A DNA stretch of 64,000 nucleotides, from NCBI GenBank assembly GCA_019400425.1, contig JAFREE010000039.1:1-64000 (forward strand), given 5' to 3'. The notes below the pieces were generated by a model. That model worked only from the letters and a program-made list of their open reading frames with translations, was not told the origin of the DNA and ran no database searches. Positions 21,379-33,770 of this stretch are shown here, in pieces (the stretch's first letter is position 1; every line of letters starts with the position of its first letter). The DNA comes from Hymenochaete sp. R1. Lineage: Eukaryota; Basidiomycota; Agaricomycetes; Hymenochaetales; Hymenochaetaceae. Both the position numbers and the translations under genes were made by a program.

Positions 21379-23498
21379 TCACATTCTGCCCTTCCGACCT
21401 TTACTGCTCGAACTGCCTTTCTCCTCTTCATTATCGATATCTCTCTTCCTCTTCTTGACGCTCCTCGACTCAAAACGCTCAACATTGTTCACTTTCGATT
21501 TACCTCCACTCTGCGCTTCAAGATCTTCTAGTTTCTTCTGAATCTCCAGTAAACGAGCTTTTACACGTCGCAATATGCGCTTTTCTCCAATTCTGACAAT
21601 GAGCGCGTTGCGGAAGTTCATTGGAAGGACTGGAGACGACGTCAAGGTGTTTTCGTCAGACTGTATAAACCATGCGTTAGTGATTAGTTCATAGAACGGA
21701 TTCGAAAGATAACGCGCACTTCCAATGTCGTTGTATACAGCCCCATCCTCATCTCCAGTACTTTGAGCAAAATCTGGACCGTCTCCGCATTGTCCAGTTT
21801 CGCCTTTGGAGGTTTGCCCTTCGAACGCGTCTTTTCCCAGTCTTGAGGTGGCTGCTGCATGAGTTTCGTGAAGGAAATCAAAGGGTCTGGGATTTCAGGT
21901 TCGGACGCTTCAAATACGAACATGCTGTATTAAATCCCAAGCGTTAGATAGATCATATTTAAAGTCATTTAAGGACTGAATCCGACGAACTCGTCTCCAC
22001 CCTCTTCAAGCCACCAGTCCACCCGCTCGCCAAGCAACTCTTGCATTGTGGCCGTGTTGTTACCATCTGTCAAGCGTTGCGCCTGTTGCCCTCGTTCTAA
22101 TGTAACCTGAACGATAAGATCTGCCCGCAATTCAACTACGTCTGCTGGGTTGAAGGAATCATTTGGTTTTGCGTCGCCACTTTCACCGTCGACGAAAACG
22201 TCAACATGGCCGTATCGACGCAGAAGTTCCGAGTTTGGAGGATCTCCGTAGGTATTATACTACATTTCGGTGCAAATCAAAGCAGTTTTGAAAACCAATA
22301 TAAAGGCGACTTACAATTTGTTCCCCGGTCTTTATCGCTTTCGTAGTCACCATTCTCAGTTCTGTAGGCTCATAAAACAGTTTTGCCTGAGGGAAACACT
22401 TAGGTCATGCGTATGAAACGATTTAAGTGAAGTATAATTTTCTTTGGATGCACGTACATTTTCGCACCCGTACTTTGCATTGAGCATATCTGCCATGGGC
22501 ACCATCGCGACGTCAGCCGGATTCTCCAAGTCATCGTCATCGTCACTATCCGCATTCTGTTCGTAACTAAGATTTGACCCGTCTTCTTCCTCATCAACGA
22601 CATCCATCGAGTCTTCGTTTCTTGATTCATTCGCGTCAGCTCCAATCCCCTCCGCGTCGCCATGATACCCATATCCTATGTCGCTTTCGCGACCTTCATT
22701 CTGCCATTCTTCGACATGAAAACTTCGAGAGAGTGTGCGGCTTCCCATTATATGGTAGTTCTGAAGCGAATAATGCGTGTCGAAATGCTCTGGGTCAAAC
22801 AGCGGCCGGCCATCAACTTTTGAATCTTTGTACTTCGTCAAAACGGGAAGTATCTTCTCGCTGTAGGTCTGTTCTGCCTCTTTCTTCCCAATTTTATCTG
22901 TAATTTTTAAATCAAATAGCCCATAGATCAAGTACCTCGAGAATAAATGCAGCATACCTAGGACAGCCGTCCCCTTAAGCTCTGCCAGTTCAGCATCATT
23001 CCAAAACATGGGTGTCTCGAAAGATCGAGGTAATGACTCTGATGAACCAACCTAGTCCGTTCAGCTTATTACCGTCAACTGAACGCACAGAAGAATTACA
23101 CACCGAGATAATCGGACCACCTCGACTTTCTGCCGAGGCTTTCCTCCCACATCATGATCAAAATAATACCAGCCCAGTCCTTATCAAGGCCAAGTTTTTT
23201 CCACACTGTCGGTCCTCCCAGATGTTTCGAAAGGTCCGAGGTCCGAGCAGAAAGGGTGAGCGTGTAAGGCAGAGCAAACAGAACGGTATCTTCCTACGGA
23301 AGGAAATTTTCGAGGCGCTTCCTTTCAGAGCCATTACACATCGCCAGAGGCAATGGCACTCACTGGTATGTCCTTAATGGCAATGGCCCCGTTCCCTTTT
23401 CCCAGAATAGGTTCCAGTGCCATTAGCTCTTGGTTGACTTGCCCACCCCGAGATATGAACCAAGGCACGAGGCCATTCGTTCCGGAACTGGTGTTCAT
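21379..23498 (-). CDS. SET-domain lysine methyltransferase, SETD6/Rkm4 type
   Basis: Eight exons (23498..23364, 23293..23104, 23038..22958, 22897..22458, 22386..22315, 22259..21991, 21924..21720, 21660..21379) give 557 residues. The split SET domain starts at GLVPWFISRGGQV and continues through LGKGNGAIAIKDIP, a long iSET insert with an acidic stretch of about 60 residues, then VPMADMLNAKYGCENAKLFYE and TGEQIYNTYGDPPNSELLRRYGH. These are the SETD6/Rkm4 hallmarks; a Rubisco LSMT-type substrate-binding domain follows. Yeast Rkm4 methylates ribosomal protein L42, SETD6 methylates RelA and others; ribosomal protein methylation is the inferred role. The C-terminus is a basic nuclear-signal-like tail (SVKKRKRD). 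Confidence 0.92.
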
Positions 23499-24738
23499 TC
23501 TACACCTTTTAGATATTCTCTAGGCAGGAGGCAGAACGTCTTTCTTCGCTTTGAATAAATGCTTTACACACAGCTCGATTGTTTGCGTTGGTAGAGGTTG
23601 AAGCCAAGATTGTCAAGAAAAGTTTCGAATAAATGCAAATTCGATTTGAAGTCCGAGAGCCTGTGAAACGATCACGTGCCAATCGGAGTCACTAGTACTG
23701 TTTACTGTTCTGCGAGCTGATTCTTTGTTCTTCTTCCTCCTACCAGCACCAATACTACTAGCATCTTTCCATCCAACACTATCAGCGTCCATCAATTGCG
23801 ACTCTCATCCCATCCAAGACCTTGTGCGATATCATGATTTGTTTGAAATATCTAGTGTTTTACGTACCAGGCTGTTATGAATGGCAAACCGGAACCACCC
23901 AGCTCTACAGAGAACTCCTCCGATTATGCGAACAATCTTCGAGATATACGTCGATGATGCCACACCAAATTTCCACTCGCCCCGGATGGCGAACTCCTTG
24001 TATATGTTGAGCGAGGGTAGGGGCGATGCATGGTGTTGGTAACTATAAGGCCTTTCAAGATTCATTAACAACGATTGCGATATTCGAGAGTGGTATGCGT
24101 ATTCAAGCTAAAGTCGGGTGTGTAGAGGGAGAAGTGGAATTTTCTCATATTCTGCCCTACTAAGGCCTATGCTCCATAACTGTGTGGAACAACGAAGATG
24201 ATGATGAGCAGGGCTTACAGGAGCGCCTTCGGAAGCTTGTGGGTGAGGATAAGCTGATACTGACATTGGATCGACTGTCAAGCGGAGCAAGCTATTCCGA
24301 TATCTAGCTGACATCGACGTAGAGGTTAGCAAAGGGGAAATGTCATGTTGTTATTTTATAGTGTGTTATTTATTCTATCCGAACGGAGGTTCTCTGACAT
24401 TTTTATTGCACTTGTACCAGTACTCTCGCATTTTTTGTTTGACTCTCGCCCCTTTGCATAATGACATGCATGCCCTTGCGAATCGACACTTCTTTCTCTC
24501 AGCTCAAGGCGCTCCGAATGCTCCGTCGCTGAAGCTCGTTGGGGTGCTGGCAGGGACTGGCTTGTTTTCTTTTCGCGTTAAGAAAGTATCCGATCCTACT
24601 TTTCGTAAGGCACCACCGACGTGGCAATCCATACAAGCCATGCACAAAAGCACGTCATGCTACGCACCTGCAGCAATTATCTCTATTTCATACCAGCATC
24701 TCAAGCTTTGTCTCTTATTTTACCCACTCTCAGGGAAG
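23499..24738. other. Divergent intergenic region
   Basis: About 1.24 kb between the 5' ends of the SET gene (-) and the CoA-binding gene (+). Short frames (60-79 codons) occur without recognisable domains. No gene supported. Confidence 0.4.
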
Positions 24739-25381
24739 ATGAACATTCAGCGCGCTTTCTTCACCGCTCCACGTTTTGCGGTGGTGGGTGCCTCCAAAGA
24801 CCAACATAAATATGGAACAAGGGTATTGAAATGGTACCAGGTATCTTTTTTGTGCTCTCAAATCAAAGCATCAAGTCTAATATCTTTCTTCATTTCAGGA
24901 TCGTGAGATGGACGTTGTCCCTGTACATCACGTATGCATGATACGAACTGGCATCTGGTACCCGTTTCTTGCTTTGTCTGACTGATTCTCGCCCATGAAG
25001 AAAGAGTCGATTTTGGAGGGATTGGAGACGAAAAACAACTTGAACGAGCTTCTCAACCCTGCAGAAACGGCTGTGAGCATCATAACACCTGCAAACGTAA
25101 GTCGATTTTACCTATCGCACGACCCGCATGTGTATTCAACGAACTACTCTTAATTCACATAGGTTACACTTGAACTTCTCAAGACTGCTAAAGCACTGAA
25201 CGTCCCAACCGTCTGGCTCCAGCCTGGTGCAGAGGATGAGAACGTCATTGCATATATCAAAGAGAGTGGGTTGAGTGACCGAGTTGTGCTTGGGGGACCG
25301 TGCGTTCTTCGGGATGGAGACGAGATCATCGCTGGTCTCAGGCAAGAAAGTCTCGAGAACAATCAGGATAGCAAACTATGA
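24739..25381 (+). CDS. CoA-binding domain protein
   Basis: Exons 24739..24840, 24899..24931, 25001..25096 and 25163..25381 give 149 residues. It is a stand-alone Rossmann-type CoA_binding domain like bacterial YccU: APRFAVVGASKDQHKYG holds the nucleotide loop, then VVPVHHKESILEG, AVSIITPANVTLELL and VPTVWLQPGAEDENVI. These proteins resemble the N-terminal domain of succinyl-CoA ligase alpha but have no known reaction. Exon 2 is only 33 bp. The stop lies 50 bp from the stop of the convergent PfkB gene, so transcripts probably overlap. Confidence 0.9.
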
Positions 25382-25431
25382 TCGGTTTTTTGCAGTGTAT
25401 GAAATTGGAAGCAATGGAACATGTCAGAAGA

Positions 25432-26896
25432 TTATGCTGCCTTCAATGAGAGATGTCTTCGCTTCAGATTCTCTAATCTCGTCGAGGGATCATCACCGTT
25501 CCATGATTCCTTTCCATCGGTAGTTTTTGTAAGCTGCGGTAAGCCGACCTGTTCGATCGTGTATGACGCGGAAACTGTTGCAGCAAAGACAGCTGTAGCA
25601 ATGGAATCTGTCAATCACTCACATAATGCCTAGCCATGTTACGACTTGCCTTCAAACACATCATCCCTCGAAAGCAAGATTCCCGCTGAAAGCCCTCCAA
25701 GGAAGCTGTTCCCGGCACCTGAGCGACCCGCACCTCAATCCCATGCAGACATGCAGCTCTCAGAAGAACTCACCGGTCACATCCACGACCTTGTCATTGC
25801 TCTCAGGACCCCAATACGCTTCAACCCAGACACCGCGTCTCTCACGACTAGCAACATATGCTCCTAGCGCTCCGCTCCGAATCACGACATGCCCCTTCCC
25901 ATCCTTTCCGACTCCAAATTCAAGGAAACGGGAACATGCTTCTTCTATAGATTGCTTCGAGGGTGGGAGGGGCATTGATAAGAGGGAAAGCGCCTCATCT
26001 GCGTTTGGGCTGATAGATGATTCAAGTTTGATAATGCTTGGGTCCTGGGCGCCCATCTTACCTCAGTATGTCAACGTTCGGCAATATCTCTATCAGGGCT
26101 GGTAGGTGTTCCGGTGAGCACCTGTACTTGATTTGATATAGGTCTTTGAGTAACCCAAGCGTAAAATCAGCAAGCGATAGAACGCCGAAGACTCACTGGA
26201 ATTGGTTCGTAGATAGTAAGAGGGTTCCAGTGAGATACTTCTTGTATCTCCGAAATGATCACTTTAGCTCTCGAAGGCGAGCAAATGAAATGCAGGTGTG
26301 CCGGCCGCTGAAGAGGAGTATCATTCAAGTCAAGAGGGGTCAGTCTTTGCCTCGGGGTTTTGTATTCGAAACTGTCCTTGTCAAAAGTATATCAGATTCA
26401 GTAACAGGGTAACATCGAACAGGCGTAGACCAACCCTCGAGTTTCGCCGCGATAGATGTTAACAGCCTTGGTAGTGACCCTTTTTGGGTCATCTCGGAAG
26501 AACCACATATCTTCCCCGTATGTCTTCAACGACTGGTCGATGTGCTGAGGGAAGTCATCTCCTCTATCAACTATCATGCCAATTTTGCTTGGTGGGAGCC
26601 TATGACATTGCAGGAGAGCAGATATCAATCAGGCAGGCTTCGTAGAGGGCCCGCGGTAAACCAGTGTATGCCTACCAAATTCGAGCACCGAGAGCAGCGT
26701 AGGTACCTCCACCACCAATCTATGTCAACTTAAAATTTAGTTTCATGGCTAAGAGCCCAAGAACAATCGGCAGAGTTTGAAGACACGCATTCACCTGAGG
26801 ATCCAAGACTTTTCCTGTCTTATTTCCGTCCTCATCCATAAACTCAAATTCGTCGATGATGAACATCCCAAGAGTCACAAAATGTCGATTGTCCAT
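25432..26896 (-). CDS. Mak32-like PfkB-family protein
   Basis: Eight exons (26896..26795, 26719..26676, 26599..26435, 26371..26197, 26126..26062, 26009..25774, 25718..25650, 25607..25432) give 343 residues. The PfkB sugar-kinase fold is visible: FVTLGMFIIDEFEF, the glycine-rich IGGGGTYAALGAR, and VVDVTGAGNSFLGGLSAG. In active PfkB kinases this last motif is GAGD with a catalytic Asp; here it is Asn (residue 266), so kinase activity is doubtful. Yeast Mak32, the nearest known relative, is needed for stability of a dsRNA virus satellite; its chemistry is unknown. The last intron appears to use a GC donor (GCAAGT at 25649). One donor (GTTGGT at 26434) is atypical but restores frame and family sequence. 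Confidence 0.88.
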
Positions 26897-27450
26897 GATT
26901 TTTGAGGACCTGATATGGTGTGCGAGGGCTAAGTCGAAGTGGTGAGTAGAAAAGAGAAAGGAGAGGGAGAGGTAGGTGGATCTGGATACACGCGTCGCAA
27001 CTTGACCTTCAACAACCAACGCGAGCGAGTGCCATCGAGCTATCATTTATTGCACTGTCCCATGCTTCACTATCCGTTGCGAAATGCGTATGCGTGTTAA
27101 ACAATCAATGATATGAATGAATTAGCTTTTGTAAACTTTGATCCTCAAACTCCCTGTACACCAAATTTCCAATTATCTAAGAAGTTCGTGTCTGTTGTGG
27201 GTACACAACGAATCTCAAAGCGGAAAAGAAGAGTAGCATTGTCGCTAGATGACAAGGAATACACTATAGAAAACTCTAGGGGAAAGTATTGTGGTCATTC
27301 AGATAATCTATTGGAGAGTTCCCATGTTGAAAGGATCTCGTGCGTTTTCTATATGGGCGTGAATATTTTCTATCGGATACCAAACTCAAACCAAGATGTA
27401 TGCAGCCGAGTCAAACAAAGTTTTTTCCTCTCTTTTGGACATCATCTGCA
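26897..27450. other. Intergenic region
   Basis: About 550 bp holding the PfkB-gene promoter and the 3' flank of the carrier gene; an open + frame of 113 codons at 27113 shows no domain. Confidence 0.4.
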
Positions 27451-28878
27451 TTAAGCCATCTTGTCCAACATTCGACTCGCGAGTTCGAATCCAAGGAACG
27501 TCGCTCCATTCGCGAATGGTGACCTATGAATAAGAAAGAAAAGGGGAACAAATGGATAGTATCAGCGCTCTCGTCCTTAAACATCGGTTATATCATGAAA
27601 GGTGGACATAAAACACGTACCGAATGAGAGTCGGCCCCAAACCACGGGTGAAGGCACTCTTGCCCTCCGTCCGCCACACGGTCCGGATACAGTCAAGCGT
27701 CGACTTGTACTTCTGACCCGTCTCAGGCGAGAACCCATCCGTCTGCATACGCGACTTGATCATGTCAATGGGGTATATACACGCCCATAACTACACGTCG
27801 CCACGTCGGTCCGTCAGCACAATTCCCAAATCGCACTCTGCAGCATCGCGAGCGGTAGGTGATGGTAACTAATGAGACTCACTGCATATCCGGCTGCAGC
27901 GCCGTAGAGTACGGCCTTGACGGGGCTTACGTCTTCCCTCTTCACACCATTCCGCAGCTCGCGCTGCATGAGCTTTTCGTACGCCCAGAAGTACGCGCCG
28001 TAGCCGACAGCCTCACGGGCGAACGTAGGGACTTGGCCTTTGAACAGGCCAGCGACGCCGTGCTGGGATAGGATCTTCTTGACCGCGTCGCCTGGCCCAG
28101 CGTAGATTTTGTTGTTTGTGGATTGTATTTGTAAACCTGTGGATGGTCGGTTATATTCATGTCATATCAGGAAGGCGTAGATTGAGGCTAGATGAGTGGA
28201 CGTACGTATACGGATGTGTTCGACGGGACCCGAGACGACGCTGTTTGCGAGACCAGCAACAGACCCTGCAAACACCAACTGCCCTCCCGAGAGCTGTTTG
28301 CCATCCGGCCCACCAAATCCACTCTTCAAGTTCATTTGCGTGAATATCCGTTTCGTGTACTCGAGCGCGGCAAACTGGATAGACACGCAAGCACCAATGC
28401 CAACGAGCGGTGACACCGTGCCCTGTCGTATGTACGGACCATTCGTTCAATAGCTTCAGTTATATTTTTTTTTATATTTATTGGAAATTATGGACAAACG
28501 TACCTTGTAGAACGCCAGTGGGCCCTCATTTTTCAGAATCCCGCCCGCGCAATGGACCATACCCGAATACGTGCCCTTTGGCGCCGTTTGCATCCTCTAA
28601 GAAGTCCAACGAGCAAAAATGAGTCACCGGGCCGGACGCTCCCTTGGGGGACACGGACAGGAGAAAAGCGAACGTACCACTTTCACGATATCAAATGGCT
28701 GGCCGACAAGGACCTATGTATACGTGTTTGGGCACGAAACGAACTCTTGATTCAAATCCATCGTCGGGGCTGAGGAGAAATGAAGGAGAGAAAAATGGGA
28801 CGTTACCTGCATGATACCGCCCGCCGTTCCAGCGACCAGGTCCTTGACCGTTTTTGAGCTCGTATTCTTTTCTGACAT
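27451..28878 (-). CDS. Mitochondrial carrier family transporter
   Basis: Seven exons (28878..28807, 28713..28678, 28596..28504, 28422..28206, 28136..27883, 27790..27621, 27523..27451) give 304 residues, the usual size. Three repeats each carry the carrier signature: QPFDIVKVRMQ, GPVEHIRIRLQ and YPIDMIKSRMQ. Six membrane helices and glycine-rich matrix motifs (EGPLAFYKG, GLFKGQVPTFARE) are present. Overall it looks most like the Crc1/Ymc1 group (carnitine/acylcarnitine or amino acid carriers) of the inner membrane. The variant second signature (PVEH) is typical of that group. The exact substrate cannot be read from sequence. Confidence 0.93.
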
Positions 28879-29459
28879 TATCCAGAGGAAGGCACAGGTT
28901 GAGAAAAGACAAAAACGCCCTAAGAGACGACAAAAGCTTGGGTGAAAGGATGTTAAGGGGCGCCGTGGGCGCTGGAGGTCGAAGGAGGTCGAGGACAAGC
29001 TCAATCGCAAGACGCGGAACGCGGACGGCCTAGCCATATCCTCTGCGTCAAACTCCGAGCCAATTGGAATTTACGGGATTCGGATAAAATGACGATTGAT
29101 GAGCGCGAAAAATCGATTCAGTGAATATTGCAGTGAGGAAATAATCGAGTAGAATGGGATACATGATTCGTGCCGTGCTGTAGACAAAACATAAGATTGG
29201 AACTGGAGACATGAGCGTAGATGAACAACAGCAGGCAGAAGAGAGACATGAAACATGAGACAAATGAAGAGAAAGCGAAGGTAGATAAATAGATATGATA
29301 ATATGAGTCCGAGATGATGAATAGATCGTGATAAAGAATGAGAATAATCGAAACTCAGATGATGAATCGAGAAGAATTAATCCGCGATATTCGGTAACTA
29401 ACTGCTTGACCCCGCAAGCCGATCCACAACGAAAATAAGGAGAACAGAAGGTAACACGA
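28879..29459. other. Intergenic region
   Basis: About 580 bp upstream of the carrier; A/T-rich with GATGA-type repeats near 29300-29360. No gene seen. Confidence 0.4.
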
Positions 29460-29723
29460 CTAAGGCCGCCTTCCCTGAGGTTTCAAGTACCTCTTTTGTC
29501 TCGAGTCATGCGCATTCGCCAGCGTTGACCCAGAATTAGCACTCGCGTTCGTCCGCCTCCAGTACGCCCGCTCCTGCTCCGACATCTGGTTCCACGAACG
29601 CGCAACGGCGTCGAAGGGGGACAACCCCGACATGACGGGTAAACTCCGAGTATTACCGGGTGCACTGAGGGAGTCACGGGTCCCGCGTGGGGCATGGTGG
29701 TGGGAGAGTTGGTCGACCGCCAT
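29460..29723 (-). CDS. Small hypothetical protein
   Basis: An 87-residue open frame from ATG 29723 (frame open to 29897 if an upstream start is used). The sequence FDAVARSWNQMSEQERAYWRR vaguely recalls an HMG-box helix, but the rest of the box is missing. The C-terminus is basic (KRYLKPQGRRP). It may be one exon of a longer gene, or not coding. Confidence 0.3.
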   Translation of the reverse strand: MAVDQLSHHHAPRGTRDSLSAPGNTRSLPVMSGLSPFDAVARSWNQMSEQERAYWRRTNASANSGSTLANAHDSRQKRYLKPQGRRP

Positions 29724-30060
29724 AATGGATAGATAAGTCGAGTATATCCTTTGAGAATGACGTGATGTGCTCAATTCAATGGAGCTTTTTCGCGAATGAA
29801 CGGTTTCGAACGGGTTTCGAAGACGAGGAATGGGGAACAGAGTCTGGGTTGGGACCCGTGAGTCGAAGAGGGGTTTGCGAGGCGCCGCGTGCGGCACGGA
29901 TAAGGTTGGTGTACAATAGAGAAGCGTTCCTTCGAAGAATGGGAGATAATGAGATCTACTAAGGTCCCAAAGTGAACGCTAATGCTTCCGTGGAACGCAG
30001 AGTCTATTTAGCACAGAGGATCAGGACAATAGCGTCGTAAGGGGCAGAGCAGCCTGGCAC

Positions 30061-31057
30061 TCACCTGAGACTCGGAAAGAGGGGCTGGGTTGTCGGGAGG
30101 GAAAAGGTCAGAAACGCGTTCCTTATTGTTTCACTTGAAGCAGAAATGTTACAGCGAACGGCCTGCGTAAGGGTGTCGTTAGGGTAGATATTACAGTGCA
30201 GCTGCAGGGCGTTCCGTGGTGGGAGGACGGTGATATGTAGGAGGAGAAGTGGGTGCCCTTCGCTGGTGTTCATGGCGACAGCCAGAGCTCGAGCTTTATA
30301 TGCATTTTTTTCCAGCGTCCTTACGAGTCTTGGAAGAGGCTGGATCATCCACCGAGAAGCTTGAGACAGGGCGGTGCATTACTAGATTACCCATCCAAAT
30401 GCATTGAGGGAAGGTGGGGGTGAGAGGGGCCCGGACGGGGCATTGTTCGAATAACGCGTCAGACACGCTGCCGGATAGGATGCGCGATGGGCCTGCAGCA
30501 CACGAGACACATTGAATACCTTTTCCTTTCTTTCTCGTGATTGAGAAGAGTCGGCAGAGATAGTAACCTCGATGCGGAAGGTTGAAAGAGCCCTCATTGC
30601 CGTACGGGACGCATAAATGGTAAATTTTGAGCACAGATAGCGGCTGGATTGACCGCTTGTAGCACAGAAATCTCGGGTTTCACTGTCCTTTGTCGGACAT
30701 GCACAACGTGCATCACCTTGCACCCAAGACGAACCGCAATGCTCGTCAAGACTGTATGTAAAAAACGCTAGATCGGGTGTCTTCAACTTCGTTGGACATC
30801 CGAAACGCACGAAATGAATAATTGGGGGAACCCGCAGTCAGATGCTTACCCCAAAGTTTACTATCCAATACAAAGCCGAGAGCGAGATGACGGTGAAAGC
30901 ATGCCAACCTGCTGCTAGAACCCTGCAGAATATGAAAAAAATGAATTTGTTTCAAAGTCGACACGCACGGGCAGCGAGACAGGAAGGCAAGACACGAGGA
31001 ATAAGCGTGCAGCTTCAGGTGCTCAAGGTTTGCGTTAGAGTTCGACTTTGACGCCAT
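30061..31057 (-). CDS. Possible multi-exon membrane protein, unresolved
   Basis: Starting at ATG 31057, joining across GTGCGT and TTCTGCAG gives a helix WHAFTVISLSALYWIVNFG after a polar N-terminus, and a further GTAAGC to ACAG intron leads into a Cys-containing segment (LDEHCGSSWVQGDARCACP). Downstream frames to 30061 look coding-like but I could not fix the 3' exons. No family recognised. The first two junctions are good; the rest is a guess. Confidence 0.33.
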
Positions 31058-31598
31058 CGCCCTTCTGATAATCAGAAGGTTGATTGATATTTCATGTCAG
31101 TAGGGCAGTCCAGCATTGCTTGAAGCGTGGTTCAAGTCGAGTAGATTGAGGTCAGAGGAAGAAAGAGTTTGAGTTGGCGGATCGTGATGTTCGCCAATTC
31201 CGAGTCCTCTTCGTTGGCTAGCCGACACTGACCACGAACGACGACGACGACGAGAATCCATTACTTCACCTCAAACTACCTGCTCGACAATTATTCGCGT
31301 ACCAATGGTACCAACGCCGCACAATTTCCTCGTAATGATTGATAAAGGACGAAACGATGATGATGGCCGGAGCCTCCTTTAGTGGCTGGTTTGTACCCCG
31401 TGCCATCGGCTTCGCCACGCATCACTTCATACGATCTACTAGTGTACTTTACCAAGACGGTTGCGGAACTGATTCGATGGATTGATGAGCGCTCCGCTGC
31501 TACAGCACCAGCGTCGTAGTCCTTATAAAGCGCAGTTTCTTTCACGATCAACCCGATAGTGCGTCTTCTCAGAGGCTAGTATCCGCTTTTTGACCACG
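31058..31598. other. Monooxygenase upstream region
   Basis: About 540 bp with a GACGAC-type microrepeat (31230-31255) and the TATA box at 31524. A minus-strand frame at 31291..31551 has no domain. Confidence 0.45.
31524..31530 (+). promoter_or_regulatory. TATA box of monooxygenase gene
   Basis: TATAAAG lies 69 bp before the ATG at 31599. Confidence 0.5.
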
Positions 31599-33770
31599 AT
31601 GACCGACGAAACCAAGAATACAATTCAAGTCGACGCAAAAGAAGTTGCAGCGACGTGGCTTTTAGCCTTCGCGGACGCCATTTCTATTCAAAATGTCGAA
31701 GGTGTCGTTGAACTGTTCATCCCCGAAGGCTACTTGCGCGACGCGCTGGTCTTCACCTGGGACGCCCGAACGCTCCACGGCCGAGAGAAGATCAAGGACT
31801 TTCTCTCCAGCAACCTACCGGCTCACAAACTATCCAACTTTTCAATCGACGATGACCCTTTGTTGAAGCCCAAGATTGATACTTCTACGCCGGGCTTCAC
31901 CGTGCTCGAAACCGCCTTCAAATTCGAGACGGAGCATGCCACGGGCAAGGGTGCAATCAAGCTTGTCCCGGTGGACGAAAGCCAGAAATCGTGGAAGGCT
32001 GTCAGTGTATTCACTGCTATAGCAGAGTGGAAGGGCTATGAGGAAACGTCCGTGAAGCGGATATGGACGCAGTCAGAGTCAATTACGAGCCCCGACGTGC
32101 TCATTGGTGAGCAGATTTTTACTTCAACCGTTGTGGCTTTGTTATTGATTTTGGATGAAGTCGGAGGAGGTCAGGCAGGTTTACAGCATGCTTCTCGGTA
32201 TCTTCAATCGGGATTGTCTTGCATTGTGCTCGAAAAGAGCGCTCGAGTTGGCAATTCTTGGCGAAATCGGTACCCTTCGTTGAAGCTTCATGTCCCAAAG
32301 GTTCATTATCAGCGTAAGTGCGGAATGATGTTTTCGTTACATCCCTCCCTCGTTAATCATTTTTTAAAATACTTCAGTACTCTACCAGGACTATCCTACG
32401 AATTATCCCAGATTTGTGCCCAAGGATCTCATTGCCGATTGGCTCGAGGTATACGTTCGCACCCAAAAGCTCCCAGTATGGACATCATCATCAATCGAGC
32501 TGCATCCCACTTTCGACGAAAAGACCAAGAGATGGACTGTAGTCGTCAATAAGGATGGCGAACGCATGATCCTCACGCCCTCTCACCTCGTCATGGCCCT
32601 CAGCACCTTCTCCGGCGGAATCATACCGACCATCCCAGGCCAAGACGTCTTCAAAGGCTCCCAGCAACACACCGAAGCCTACTCAGGCGGTCTCGTCTAC
32701 AAGAACAAACGCGTTCTCGTCGTCGGCGCAGCCAACTCCGCCACGGACATCTGCTCCGACCTCGTCAACGGACAGGCCGCCTCCGTGACTATGCTCCAGC
32801 GCTCGAGCACGTGTATTCGCTCGTCCACGTTCGTCGCAGAGTGGCTAACTTCAATTTTCCGGGAGGACATGCCTGTTTGGGTCGCGGACTTCGCTTCGGA
32901 TGCGACGCCGAACAAGTTGGCGTTCCAGGCTCTGAGGATGCAGAACCATAAAGCGTACGAGCAGGATAAGGAGATGTTTGATGGACTGAAGAAGGTTGGA
33001 TATGGGCTTACGGATGGCCCGACTGGTGCCGGAATGTTAGAACTTGGGTTGACCAAAGGGGGAGGTGAGTGCTAAAAACATGATTTTATTTACATCTTCT
33101 TCCTCTTGCTCATCACGTTTTCGAAAGGTTACTGTCAGCGGATCCATATACTTCAATAGAAACTTTGATCATTAACTTTCTCTAGCTATCGACTTTGGAT
33201 TTTCTGCACTCCTCGCTGATGGGACCATCAAACTAAAGCATGGTGTCGAAATTTCGCAACTGACAGAGAACTCGGCGATCCTCTCTGATGGGTCAAAGCT
33301 CGAAGTTGATGCTATTATTTACGCGTGAGCATTCTTTTCTTCGAAAAACTATCTTGTCAACTCAGTTCTGTCTTTTGCGCGTTCTTCTTTTCCGGTAGAA
33401 CGGGATATAAAAACATCCGCGAGGCGTATAGACAAGTGCTCGGATCGCACATTGTCGACAAAACAACCGAAGTATGGGACTTGGATGAGGAAGGCGAGCT
33501 TCGAGGCCTATGTCGGCCAACAGGACATCCACGTGTATGTGTCCAATCTCTATAAGAAAGCAAAATATGAACCCAAGTCCTTGGCTGCCACGTCATTTAG
33601 CTTTGGTACGCAGCGGGCGACTTTGCTACTTCAAGGCGCCTCTCCAAGCAATTAGTGAGCTTTGCATCTTGATCAAATTATTATGATGTAGCAATTGCTG
33701 ATCCAGATTGTTTGCTCTTAACCAGGCGCTCTTGATCAGGGCATGCGATATTGGCCTTTGCGACCTCTGA
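31599..33770 (+). CDS. FAD/NADPH-dependent monooxygenase (FMO-like)
   Basis: Seven exons (31599..32106, 32161..32313, 32378..33064, 33186..33324, 33399..33534, 33601..33654, 33726..33770) give 573 residues. An N-terminal NTF2/SnoaL-like domain (about 10-155) precedes a flavin monooxygenase: FAD motif VGGGQAG (170-176), NADPH motif [14 protein letters not shown] (496-499) and a C-terminal [10 protein letters not shown]. This fused layout is typical of fungal FMO-like enzymes used in detoxification or secondary metabolism; the substrate is unknown. The last two exons are just 18 and 14 codons plus stop. No biosynthetic neighbours are seen, so a metabolite cluster is not supported. Confidence 0.92.

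Noticed and set aside
31599..33770. Monooxygenase as part of a secondary-metabolite cluster
   Set aside because: No synthase, P450 or transporter typical of such clusters lies next to it.
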